Shown here piece after piece: positions 1 to 6,686 of a stretch of DNA of 13,155 nt. The stretch is from Streptomyces sp. NRRL B-1347. GTDB lineage: Bacteria > Actinomycetota > Actinomycetes > Streptomycetales > Streptomycetaceae. The notes under the pieces were generated by a model, which saw nothing but the letters and a program-made list of their open reading frames with translations, was not told the DNA's origin and searched no databases. Positions within the stretch are counted from its first letter, which is position 1; the number at the start of each line of letters is the position of its first letter. Where the stretch lies: NCBI RefSeq assembly GCF_000720325.1, contig NZ_JOJM01000110.1:1-13155 (forward strand), given 5' to 3'. The position numbers and the translations under genes were made by a program.

Positions 1-28
1 CACCCGTACCGCCCCGGCTTCCTGCCCG

Positions 29-163
29 GCCCCGACCTAGCGGCCCACCCGCCGTCGTTCGTCTGCCCCGCCGCTACCGCGGCGGGTTTCTCCCACCCGC
101 CCACCCGTGGCGCCCCAGCGACCCGGTCGGGCCCCGACCTGGCGGCTTGTACGTCGTCGTTCG
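29..163. repeat. Imperfect 33-bp direct repeat (29-61 and 131-163)
   Basis: Both copies begin GCCCCGACCT and end CGTCGTTCG, with a diverged middle. By eye about 26 of 33 positions agree. The copies lie 102 bp apart and neither is in a credible gene. Part of the intervening sequence (CCGCTACC, GGCGGG, CCGCCCACCCG at 71-107) recurs in the same order at 13004-13036 at the other end of the window. This suggests a dispersed intergenic element family. Confidence 0.5.
67..89 (+). terminator. Hairpin with short T run, likely terminator
   Basis: CCCGCCGC (67-74), loop TACC, then GCGGCGGG (79-86) form a perfect 8-bp stem followed by TTT. This is the best intrinsic-terminator shape at the left edge. 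It would end a plus-strand transcript entering from outside the window. The T run is short, as is usual in high-GC actinobacteria. It may instead be part of the repeated intergenic element found here. Confidence 0.5.
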
Positions 164-194
164 GCGGGTGACGGTGGTGCTCGGCCGAGGCCAT

Positions 195-222
195 CCAGCC
201 CGTCCGGCGTTTGAGGACAAGC
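195..222. repeat. Dispersed Streptomyces intergenic element motif
   Basis: The stretch contains CCGTCCGGCGTTTGAGGAC. From memory, this closely matches a short sequence that recurs in many Streptomyces intergenic regions. A partial second copy, GTCCGGCGT, follows at 247-255. The sequence just downstream (219-240) can fold: AAG and CGCG pair with CGCG and CTT across a three-base bulge. The function is unknown. The family assignment rests on recall, not a search. Confidence 0.5.
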
Positions 223-310
223 GCGTTAGCGCGGTGCTTTGAGGTCGTCCGGCGTCTGCGGATGGGGGCGATGGCGCGAGGGTGGGGGCCAGGGTGTCAG
301 GGTGGGCGGT

Positions 311-316
311 TACGCT
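311..316 (+). promoter_or_regulatory. Candidate -10 box (TACGCT) for the small ORF
   Basis: TACGCT fits the actinobacterial TANNNT pattern and lies 7 nt before the GTG at 324, so transcription would begin at or next to the start codon. No clear -35 hexamer is visible at normal spacing, so this is an inference from one box. Confidence 0.35.
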
Positions 317-323
317 CGGTGGT

Positions 324-413
324 GTGGATCCCAAGACCAGAAACCGGATCATGGCCGGTGTGCTCGTGCTGATGTTCGTCGTGGTGGCAGTGGCGGCGGC
401 CGTCGGACAGTAG
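324..413 (+). CDS. Predicted 29-residue single-pass membrane peptide
   Basis: A GTG start at 324 opens a 29-codon frame ending in TAG at 411-413. The product has a short charged N-terminus (DPKTRNR), then a continuous hydrophobic segment at about residues 10-28 built of Val, Leu, Met, Phe and Ala, and ends in GQ. That is one transmembrane helix with a positively charged N-terminal flank, which predicts the N-terminus inside the cell. There is no Shine-Dalgarno sequence. A -10-like hexamer TACGCT (311-316) ends 7 nt before the GTG, which fits a leaderless transcript. The frame converges on the aldo/keto reductase gene with a 27-bp gap. I do not recognise a named family. A chance ORF cannot be excluded, but the clean hydrophobic pattern argues for a real small protein. 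Confidence 0.55.
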   Translation: MDPKTRNRIMAGVLVLMFVVVAVAAAVGQ

Positions 414-440
414 CCGCCGCCGACCGGACGAGCCCCGCCG

Positions 441-1433
441 CTACCAGGCGAACGCCTCCGGCGAGGGCCCCGGGCCCGGGAAGACCTCGTCGAGGGACCC
501 GCGGAGCTCGTCGCTCAGCTCCAGGTCGACCGCCCGGACCGCCGACGCGAGCTGCCCGGCCGTGCGCGGCCCGACGATCGGCCCGGTGACGCCGGGCCGG
601 GTGAGCAGCCACGCCAGGGCCACCTCGCCCGGTTCGAGGCCGTGCTTGTCGAGCAGGTCCTCGTACGCCTGGACCTGCGCCCGCACCGCGCTGTCGGCAA
701 GGGCCGCCGCGGCCCGGCCCTCGGCGCTGCGCCCGCCGCCGGCCTGCTTCTTCAGGATGCCGCCGAGCAGACCGCCGTGCAGTGGCGACCAGGGGATGAC
801 GCCGAGGCCGTAGTCCCGGGCGGCCGGGACGACCTCCATCTCGGCGCGCCGCTCCGCGAGGTTGTACAGGCACTGCTCGCTGACGAGGCCGTAGCCGCCG
901 AGCCGGCGGGCGGTCTCGTTGGCCTGGGCGATCTTGTAGCCGGGGAAGTTGCTCGACCCGGCGTACAGGATCTTGCCCTGCCGTACGAGGACGTCGATGG
1001 CCTGCCAGATCTCCTCGAACGGGGTGTTCCGGTCGATGTGGTGGAACTGGTAGAGGTCGATGTGGTCGGTCTGGAGGCGCCGCAGCGAGGCCTCGACGGC
1101 GCGGCGGATGCTGAGGGCGGAGAGGCGGTCGTGGTTGGGCCAGGGCGGGGCCCCGTCGGCGGACATGTTGGCGTACACCTTCGTGGCGAGCACGACCTTG
1201 TCGCGCCGCTCGCCGCCCCGCGCGAACCAGGTGCCGATGATCTCCTCGGTACGGCCCTTGTTCGCGCCCCAGCCGTACACGTTGGCGGTGTCGAAGAAGT
1301 TGATCCCCGCGTCGAGCGCGGCGTCCATGATGGCGTGGCTGTCGGCTTCGTTCGTCTGCGGCCCGAAGTTCATGGTCCCGAGGGTGAGTCGGCTGACCTT
1401 GAGCCCGGTGCGTCCCAGCTGCGTGTACTTCAT
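441..1433 (-). CDS. Aldo/keto reductase
   Basis: The 330-residue protein belongs to the aldo/keto reductase superfamily, which forms TIM barrels that reduce carbonyls with NADPH in the cytoplasm. The catalytic tetrad is visible: Asp48 and Tyr53 in FFDTANVYG, Lys85 in LATK, and His131 in DLYQFHH. The N-terminus MKYTQLGRTGLKVSRLTLGT is the usual opening for this family, and the length is normal. I chose the ATG at 1431-1433 because homology begins exactly there. The frame continues upstream for another 179 codons, but that part lacks family character and runs antisense into the SARP gene. The Shine-Dalgarno sequence is weak. The gene is divergent from the SARP regulator across 271 bp. The substrate cannot be told from sequence. 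Confidence 0.93.
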   Translation of the reverse strand: MKYTQLGRTGLKVSRLTLGTMNFGPQTNEADSHAIMDAALDAGINFFDTANVYGWGANKGRTEEIIGTWFARGGERRDKVVLATKVYANMSADGAPPWPNHDRLSALSIRRAVEASLRRLQTDHIDLYQFHHIDRNTPFEEIWQAIDVLVRQGKILYAGSSNFPGYKIAQANETARRLGGYGLVSEQCLYNLAERRAEMEVVPAARDYGLGVIPWSPLHGGLLGGILKKQAGGGRSAEGRAAAALADSAVRAQVQAYEDLLDKHGLEPGEVALAWLLTRPGVTGPIVGPRTAGQLASAVRAVDLELSDELRGSLDEVFPGPGPSPEAFAW

Positions 1434-1548
1434 GGGGCCCCAGCCAACGGCTTGGAGTGGGCTCTCAGCAAGGGGCCGGGGCCTGCCCCCTGCCGCGCAC
1501 CCGCCTGGCCTGCGCGAACAGTGGGACCCGCCCAGAATCGGCAGCGAA

Positions 1549-1578
1549 TTGACGCGGAGTGACGCACCCGCGTCCAAT
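1549..1578 (+). promoter_or_regulatory. Candidate promoter and repeats upstream of the SARP gene
   Basis: TTGACG (1549-1554) matches a -35 consensus. TCCAAT (1573-1578) sits 18 bp downstream as a weak -10. The hexamer TGACGC occurs twice (1550-1555 and 1560-1565) with a 4-bp gap. TTGACGCGG (1549-1557) is also inverted against CCGCGTCCAA (1568-1577) with one unpaired base. SARP proteins are known to bind short direct repeats near the -35 region, so autoregulation is possible. This is the only organised signal I see in the 1434-1704 spacer. If used, it would leave a leader of about 120 nt. Confidence 0.35.
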
Positions 1579-1690
1579 GGATGCCGTGGCCGGGACGCCG
1601 GGCTCGGGGGAGAACGAGCGCGGCGAGGTCCGCCACCAGGGGGGAACACCATCCGTCGCGTGGACCGACGCGGCCGCGGCCCCCTGCGCC

Positions 1691-1700
1691 GAAGGGGGAA
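1691..1700 (+). promoter_or_regulatory. Ribosome binding site that fixes the SARP start
   Basis: GAAGGGGGAA lies 4-8 nt before the GTG at 1705. It is a good Shine-Dalgarno match and selects this GTG over upstream in-frame starts, which would lie antisense inside the aldo/keto reductase gene. Confidence 0.7.
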
Positions 1701-1704
1701 CGCT

Positions 1705-4700
1705 GTGATCGAACTGCGCGTACTGGGGGCGGTGGAGGCGTGGGACGACGGGCGCCGCGCCGACCTGCGCGGGCCGCGCCACCGGGCCGTCCTGGCCCGG
1801 TTGCTCATGGCCCGTGGCCGGGTCGTACCGCTCGACCAGCTCATCGACGACCTGTGGCGGGACACCCCGGCCGAGCGGGCGCTCGGCTCCCTGCGCACGC
1901 TCGTCTCCACGCTCCGCAAGGCCCTCGAACCGGGCCGCCCCACCCGCACCCCGCCCCGCACCCTGGTCACCGCGCCGCCCGGCTACGCCCTCCGCCTCGA
2001 CCTCGGGTCCGTCGACGCCTGGCGGTTCGAGGACCTCGTACGCCGGGCCGCCGAGCCGTCCGTGCCGGGCCGGGCCGCCGAGACCAGGGACCGGCTCACC
2101 GCCGCCCTCGAACTGTGGCGGGGCGGTGCCTACGCGGAGTTCGCCGGGGAGGCCTGGGCCGCGCCCGAGGTGACCCGGCTCAGCGAACTGCGGCTCCTGG
2201 CGGCCGAGCGCCTCGCCGACGCCGAACTCGCCCTCGGCGCGGCCGCCCGGGTCGTCGCCGACCTGGAGGCCCACACCCGGGCCCACCCGCTGCGCGAGGA
2301 GGGCTGGCGGCTCTTCGCCCTCGCCCTGTACCGCACCGGGCGCCAGGCCGACGCCCTCACCGCCCTGCGCACGGCCCGCGCCGTGCTCAAGGAAGAGCTC
2401 GGCATCGACCCCGGCCTCGCCCTGCGGACCCTGGAGGAAGACATCCTCCGCCAACGCCGAAGCCTGGCCGGAGCCGTCGAGCAGGAGCCCTCTCCCTCGC
2501 GCCGCGACGGTCCCTCAGTTCCCCCTGTGGTCAGTCGTCCCGCCGGGCGAGCGGGGTATCCCCTGCTCGAGCGGAGCCGAGAGCTCGGGGAGGGGTGGGC
2601 ACAGCCCACAGCGCCCAGCCCCGCTCACCAGACCCGAAGACCCCTGCCCGGCAGGACCCAGGAGCTGGAGCGCCTCGCGCAGGAGGCACAGCACGCCGCG
2701 ACCCGAGGCGTGCTCCGGGTGGCGCTCGTGGGCGGCGCCCCCGGCACCGGCAAGACCGCCCTCACCGAGGCAGCCGTACACGCGCTGCCCCCCGGCTGGA
2801 CAGCCACCCGCGGCCGCTGCCCGGAGGAGGCGGGCGCCCCGCCCGCGCACCCCTGGGCGGAGCTCCTGCGCACGCTGGGCGCCGCCGCCGACCCGGCCAC
2901 GGCCGACCTCGCCCCGCTCCTCGAACCCGGTGCCGGAGCGGTCCCCGAGTCCACCCGGTTCCGTACGCACACCGCCGCCACCGCGCACCTCGCCGCCGTG
3001 GCCCTCCGCACCCCTCTCGCCGTCGTCCTGGAGGACCTGCACCACGCCGACGACGACACCCTCACGCTGCTGCGCCGCCTGCCCACGGCCCTCGCGGCGA
3101 GCCCCGTGCTGCTCCTGGTCACCTTCCGCACGGAGGAGCTGACCGCCGCGGCCCGCGACACCCTCGCCGCGCTCGCCCGCTGCGAACCGGCCCGGATGGA
3201 GCTCAAGGGCCTCGACGAGGCGGCCGTCGGCGCCGTCCTGCGCGAGCTGACGGGCCGCGCCGAGCAGCCCGCCCCCGACCTGGACGAGGACACCGTCCGC
3301 CGCCTCACCGAGCGCACCGGCGGCAACCCCTTCTTCGTCCGCGAGACCGCACGGCTCCTCAGCGCGGAGGGAGCGCGCGCCGCCCTGACCCAGGTCCCGC
3401 CCGGCGTCGCCGATGTGATCAAGCATCGGCTCGGCGCGCTGAGCCCCGGCGCGCAGGCCATGCTCCGGCGCGGTGCCGTCGTGGGAACGGAGGTCGACAT
3501 CGATGTCCTCCTGGAGATGTGCGCATCGGAAGGCGAAGGCACCCCCGCACACCAAGGCAGCCCGGCACAGCAGGGCGACCCCGCACACCAAGGCGCCGCC
3601 GTCGAGGTCCTGGAGGAGGCCCTGCGCTCCGGACTCATCGGCGAGCCGGGGCCCGGCCGCCTCCGCTTCGCGTCGGCCCTCGTCCGCGACACCCTCTACC
3701 AGGAGACGTCCCGGCTGCGCCGCACCGGCTGGCACGCCCGCGCCGCCGACGCCGTCGAGCGGCTGCGCCCGGACGACGTCGGCGCCCTCGCCCACCACCG
3801 CCTGGAGTCCGCGGGCCCCCGCGACGTGGACCGCGCCGTGCGGCACGTGCACACGGCCACCGCCGCCGCCCGGCGCGACGGCGACCACCAGGAGGCCGCC
3901 CGGCTGTGGCGGCGCGCGCTCGCCGTCCACGAACGCCTCGGCACCGCCCCGCTGGTGGCCGGGCCCGAAGGCCCCGACCGCGTCGTCGGCCTGGTCCACA
4001 GCCTCACCCTCGCCGGGGACCTCCAGGGCGCGCGGGCCCAGCGCGTCAGTGCCCTGGAGCGCTTCCCCGCCGACGGCGACCCGGCCGCCCTCGCGCACCT
4101 CGTGACCTGCGACGACCTGCCCACCCTCTGGTACCACCGCGACTACGCGGCCGGGCCGGACCCGCGCGTCACCGGCGCCGTGGAGCGGCTTCTCGCCGAA
4201 GTCCCGGAGGAGGACGAGGCGTCGAGGTGCCGGCTGCTCGCCGTCCTCGCCCGTGAACTCGACGGCGTCGGCGGGGAGCGGGCCGTGCGCGCCGCCGCGG
4301 AGGCCGAGCGCCTCGCCCGCCGCACCGGCGACCCGCGGCTGCTCGTGCTCGCCCTGAACAGCCGCCTCCTACAGACGTACGGCGCCGCGGGGCTCGCGCC
4401 GCGCCGCGCCCGCATCGCCGAGGAGATGCTGTCCTTCGCCCGCGGCGCGGGCCTCGGCGCGGCCGAGGCGGTGGCCCGCACCGCCCTGCTCCAGGCGCAC
4501 GCCGCCCGGGCCGCGTTCCGCGAGGCGGACGAGCAGGCGGCGGCCGTGCGGCGGCTCACCGCCGGGCTCGGCGTGCCGGTGCTCGATTTCGTCCCCACGC
4601 TGTACGAGGCGCTGCGCCCGGCCGTCGCGCACCGGCACGACGAGGCCGGGCGGCGCTACGCCGCCGCGCGCGACGCGCTCGGCGGGCTCGGCCTGTGGGG

Positions 4701-5325
4701 CGCGGAGCACGCCGTGCACGGGCTCGCGCTGTTCTGTCTGCGCCAGCAGGACGGGCGCCTCGCCGAGCACGTGGACCTGTCGCTGCGCGAGTACGAGACG
4801 TGGGGGCGCGGCGCGGGCTGCGGCGCCACCCACGCCCTGACCCTCGCCGCCGCGGGGCACGGCGCGCGGGCCCGCGCGCTGCTGCCCGAACTCCTCACCA
4901 TGCGCCGGGACTTCCTGTACGAGCTGCGGCTCGCGGCCGCCGGGCTCACCGCCGTCCGCCTCGGCGAGGACGACCTCGCCGAGGCCGCGTACGAGGAACT
5001 CCTGCCCGCCGCCGAGGAGTTGGCGGGCGCCGGGTCCGGGATGGTCACGCTCGGGCCGGTCGCCCAGTACCTCGGTGAGATCGCCGAGCACCTGGGCCGC
5101 GCCGACGACGCCGTCACGCACTACTGCCAGGCCCTGTCCCTGGCGCGCCGCGCCGACGCCCCGCACTGGCGGGACCAGGCTCAGCGGGGGCTGGGCAGGC
5201 TGGCCCCGGCGTCGGCGTTCCGGGCCCCGTCGCCCGCGCCCGCGGTCCGGGTCCCGCCGTCCCCGGCCGGGTGGCCCCCGCAGGGCGAGGCCTCCGTCCG
5301 GGCCGGGGCGGTCCGGGCGCCGTAG
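1705..5325 (+). CDS. Large AfsR/SARP-type regulator with ATPase and C-terminal helical repeats
   Basis: This 1206-residue regulator starts at GTG 1705 after a good ribosome site. Residues 1-95 form the OmpR-like winged helix of SARPs (IELRVLGAVEAW at the start; a helix around SLRTLVSTLRKAL). Residues 100-246 form the bacterial transcriptional activation domain, ending in LKEELGIDPG. A Pro/Ser-rich linker spans about 258-315. A STAND/AAA-type ATPase follows, with Walker A GAPGTGKT at 344-351 and Walker B VVLED at 440-444. The C-terminal half, about 700-1165, is Ala/Leu-rich and helical, like TPR or LAL-type repeats. No C-terminal LuxR helix-turn-helix is visible. Family members such as AfsR and PimR activate secondary metabolism, but no biosynthetic cluster lies nearby. 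The tail after about 1165 is Pro/Ala-rich and overlaps the convergent DUF418 gene. I saw no TTA codon. Confidence 0.9.
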   Translation: MIELRVLGAVEAWDDGRRADLRGPRHRAVLARLLMARGRVVPLDQLIDDLWRDTPAERALGSLRTLVSTLRKALEPGRPTRTPPRTLVTAPPGYALRLDLGSVDAWRFEDLVRRAAEPSVPGRAAETRDRLTAALELWRGGAYAEFAGEAWAAPEVTRLSELRLLAAERLADAELALGAAARVVADLEAHTRAHPLREEGWRLFALALYRTGRQADALTALRTARAVLKEELGIDPGLALRTLEEDILRQRRSLAGAVEQEPSPSRRDGPSVPPVVSRPAGRAGYPLLERSRELGEGWAQPTAPSPAHQTRRPLPGRTQELERLAQEAQHAATRGVLRVALVGGAPGTGKTALTEAAVHALPPGWTATRGRCPEEAGAPPAHPWAELLRTLGAAADPATADLAPLLEPGAGAVPESTRFRTHTAATAHLAAVALRTPLAVVLEDLHHADDDTLTLLRRLPTALAASPVLLLVTFRTEELTAAARDTLAALARCEPARMELKGLDEAAVGAVLRELTGRAEQPAPDLDEDTVRRLTERTGGNPFFVRETARLLSAEGARAALTQVPPGVADVIKHRLGALSPGAQAMLRRGAVVGTEVDIDVLLEMCASEGEGTPAHQGSPAQQGDPAHQGAAVEVLEEALRSGLIGEPGPGRLRFASALVRDTLYQETSRLRRTGWHARAADAVERLRPDDVGALAHHRLESAGPRDVDRAVRHVHTATAAARRDGDHQEAARLWRRALAVHERLGTAPLVAGPEGPDRVVGLVHSLTLAGDLQGARAQRVSALERFPADGDPAALAHLVTCDDLPTLWYHRDYAAGPDPRVTGAVERLLAEVPEEDEASRCRLLAVLARELDGVGGERAVRAAAEAERLARRTGDPRLLVLALNSRLLQTYGAAGLAPRRARIAEEMLSFARGAGLGAAEAVARTALLQAHAARAAFREADEQAAAVRRLTAGLGVPVLDFVPTLYEALRPAVAHRHDEAGRRYAAARDALGGLGLWGAEHAVHGLALFCLRQQDGRLAEHVDLSLREYETWGRGAGCGATHALTLAAAGHGARARALLPELLTMRRDFLYELRLAAAGLTAVRLGEDDLAEAAYEELLPAAEELAGAGSGMVTLGPVAQYLGEIAEHLGRADDAVTHYCQALSLARRADAPHWRDQAQRGLGRLAPASAFRAPSPAPAVRVPPSPAGWPPQGEASVRAGAVRAP
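2553..2609 (+). repeat. Streptomyces intergenic-type repeat inside the SARP coding region
   Basis: This part of the linker reads GGGGTATCCCC, then TGCTCGAGCGGAGCCGAGAG and CTCGGGGAGGGG, and ends with the perfect inverted repeat GTGGGC-ACA-GCCCAC (2595-2609). From memory it closely resembles a palindromic element found in many Streptomyces intergenic spaces. Here it is read in frame and encodes residues 284-301, containing PLLERSRELGEGWAQ. It sits exactly between the BTAD and ATPase domains, where an insertion would be tolerated. Confidence 0.5.
3544..3597 (+). repeat. Three 18-bp tandem repeats in the SARP gene
   Basis: The units 3544-3561, 3562-3579 and 3580-3597 encode PAHQGS, PAQQGD and PAHQGA (residues 614-631). 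Units 1 and 3 agree at 16 of 18 bases. The repeat uses CAA and GCA codons that are rare in its surroundings. It lies in a loop after the ATPase core and is likely variable between strains. Confidence 0.75.
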
Positions 5326-6539
5326 GCGAGGCGCCGCAGCAGCGCCTCGGCCGGGCCCCGCCGTCCGGCCTTCTCGAGGGCGTACGCGCCCGCGACGGTC
5401 ACCAGCCACACGGCCGTCGCGACGAGGACCATGGTCGCGCTGCTCAGGTGCGCGCCGAGGCCGAGGCCCCAGGCCGCGAGCAGCGGGGCGAAGAGGAGGG
5501 AGTGGGTGAGGTAGCAGGACATCGACCGCTTGCCGACGGCCGCGACGGCCGTCACGACGGTGGTGCCGCGGCGCGCGGGCCGGTCCGTCCACCACGCGAC
5601 GAACAGCGCGATCGCGGCCACGTATCCGATGCCGCCCGCGGTGCCCGTGACCTCCTGGACGACCCGCAGCACGCCCTCCTCGCTCTGGGCGTCGTCGGGT
5701 ACGCGGACCGCTCCCACGTGGGCGAGGGCCGCGGGCAGCGCGCCGAGCCAGCCCACCGCGACACCGATCACCGCCGTGCGGCGCAGCAGCGGCAGATGGC
5801 GGCCCGGCTCCTCCAGGATCCGCCGCCGCGCCGCCCAGAACCCGAGCAGGAAGACCAGGTAGCCGCCGCCGACCAGGGACAGCAGCCCCGCTGACGTCAC
5901 GAACAGGCCGGTCATGACCCGCGTCCCGGCCGCGGTCAGCCAGCTCTCCTCGTCCGCCCCGTACGCGAGGTAGCCGGCCTCGGCGCCCGCGTCGCCCATC
6001 GAGCCCAGGTCGCCGCGCAGCAGCGCGGCGACGACCGGCGCAAGGGCGAACAGCAGCGTCTGGGCCACGCCGATCCAGATCCACCACTTCAGCGCCCGGT
6101 CGCTCCTGCGCACGAAGATCCAGCCGAGGAAGAGGCTCAGCACGCCGTAGTAGCCGATGATGTCGCCCGCCATCAGCAGCGTGGCGTGGCAGAGCCCGAT
6201 GACGACCATCCACAGGCTCCGTCTGCGCAGCACGCCCATGGCGGCGCGCCCGTCGGCGCCCTGCCCGGTCTGGCGCAGGTACAGCTGCGTCATCCCGTAC
6301 CCGAAGAGGAACGCGAACAGCGGGTAGATCCGCAGGTCGAGCGTTGTGATCATGGTGAACTGCACGCCGTGGTCGAGCCACGACCCGTCCACGGGCTGCC
6401 ACCCCGAGGGCCCGCGTTCGGACCGCCACAGGTGGAAGGCGGTGTTCGAAAGGGCGATGAGGAGCAGCATCAGACCGCGGGCGACGTCCGGGGCGAGTGC
6501 CCGTTCGGCGGTGCGGGTGGGAGAGGTCGTGACCGTCAT
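5181..6539 (-). CDS. DUF418-type polytopic membrane protein
   Basis: The 452-residue protein has about ten hydrophobic segments. Its layout is that of DUF418 proteins: an N-terminal DVARGLMLLLIALSN motif (18-32) and a C-terminal conserved block GKRSMSCYLTHSLLF (336-350). The family's biochemical role is not established; transport or envelope functions are proposed. Family-like sequence ends near residue 409. The last 40 or so residues are Gly/Ala/Thr-rich and are encoded on the strand opposite the 3' end of the SARP gene, giving a 145-bp convergent overlap. The ATG at 6537-6539 lacks a Shine-Dalgarno sequence, but TAGGTT ends 6 nt before it, so the mRNA may be leaderless. Upstream lie a 17-bp palindrome and three phased repeats. 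Confidence 0.85.
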   Translation of the reverse strand: MTVTTSPTRTAERALAPDVARGLMLLLIALSNTAFHLWRSERGPSGWQPVDGSWLDHGVQFTMITTLDLRIYPLFAFLFGYGMTQLYLRQTGQGADGRAAMGVLRRRSLWMVVIGLCHATLLMAGDIIGYYGVLSLFLGWIFVRRSDRALKWWIWIGVAQTLLFALAPVVAALLRGDLGSMGDAGAEAGYLAYGADEESWLTAAGTRVMTGLFVTSAGLLSLVGGGYLVFLLGFWAARRRILEEPGRHLPLLRRTAVIGVAVGWLGALPAALAHVGAVRVPDDAQSEEGVLRVVQEVTGTAGGIGYVAAIALFVAWWTDRPARRGTTVVTAVAAVGKRSMSCYLTHSLLFAPLLAAWGLGLGAHLSSATMVLVATAVWLVTVAGAYALEKAGRRGPAEALLRRLAYGARTAPARTEASPCGGHPAGDGGTRTAGAGDGARNADAGASLPSPR

Positions 6540-6545
6540 GCCCCG

Positions 6546-6551
6546 AACCTA
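6546..6551 (-). promoter_or_regulatory. Candidate -10 box (TAGGTT) for the DUF418 gene
   Basis: Read on the minus strand, TAGGTT fits TANNNT and ends 6 nt before the ATG. This places the transcription start at or beside the start codon. A poor -35 candidate, GACGCC (6571-6576), is 19 bp upstream and falls within a palindrome. Confidence 0.45.
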
Positions 6552-6559
6552 GGAACCGG

Positions 6560-6576
6560 GACGCCCCCCGGGCGTC
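6560..6576. promoter_or_regulatory. Perfect palindrome over the DUF418 -35 region
   Basis: GACGCCC-CCC-GGGCGTC is a perfect 7-bp inverted repeat with a 3-bp centre. It lies 8 bp upstream of the candidate -10 and covers the expected -35 position. It could be an operator. It could also be a small transcript hairpin ending messages from the upstream SGNH gene. Confidence 0.4.
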
Positions 6577-6600
6577 GGCCTTCCGGCTAGGAGCGGCCGC

Positions 6601-6651
6601 CGAAAGGCGAGGGCTCGCGGCCGAAAGGCGAAGGCCGGGTGTCGAAAGGCG
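6601..6651. repeat. Three CGAAAGGCG repeats at exact 21-bp spacing
   Basis: CGAAAGGCG occurs at 6601-6609, 6622-6630 and 6643-6651. The start-to-start distance is 21 bp both times, about two helical turns, so all copies face the same side of the DNA. The array lies between the SGNH stop codon and the DUF418 promoter, centred roughly 65, 87 and 108 bp upstream of the DUF418 start codon. Such phasing is typical of binding sites for a multimeric regulator. Confidence 0.6.
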
Positions 6652-6686
6652 GCAGTGCGGCGGGACGGCCGGTCCGGACGGCGAGG

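Larger units (their letters stand above)
1..323. other. Non-coding, repeat-rich intergenic region at contig left end
   Basis: I see no convincing gene here. Several frames stay open because of the high GC content, but their translations are low-complexity Pro/Arg/Gly-rich and resemble no family. The stretch contains a hairpin with a short T run (67-89), an imperfect direct repeat (29-61 and 131-163) and a motif resembling a dispersed Streptomyces intergenic element (195-222). A stop codon in frame 2 at 38-40 could end a gene lying to the left, but twelve residues are too few to judge. Confidence 0.6.

Noticed and set aside
1060..1704. In-frame upstream extension of the SARP gene (about 215 extra residues)
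   Set aside because: It runs antisense through the aldo/keto reductase gene. The SARP winged helix begins right after the GTG at 1705, which has a good ribosome site.
1434..1970. N-terminal extension of the aldo/keto reductase frame
   Set aside because: The extra residues are Arg/Pro/Ser-rich with no family similarity and run into the SARP gene. The family N-terminus starts at the ATG at 1433.
1581..4256. Very long plus-strand open frame (891 codons) and long minus-strand frames over the SARP gene
   Set aside because: They are shadow frames caused by GC-rich third positions. Translations are Arg/Pro/Ala/Gly-rich without domains, while the SARP frame has clear motifs throughout.
1705..5325. 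bldA (TTA codon) control of the SARP regulator
   Set aside because: I saw no TTA trinucleotide in this coding region when reading it, so there is no support for this common SARP control.
4369..6429. 686-codon minus-strand frame across the SARP 3' half and the DUF418 gene
   Set aside because: It has no domain, is Arg/Gly/Ala-rich and is out of frame with the membrane protein, whose hydrophobic segments are unmistakable.
441..6539. A secondary-metabolite gene cluster around the SARP regulator
   Set aside because: No synthase, carrier protein, cyclase or other assembly-line gene is present. An aldo/keto reductase and a DUF418 protein alone do not make a cluster.
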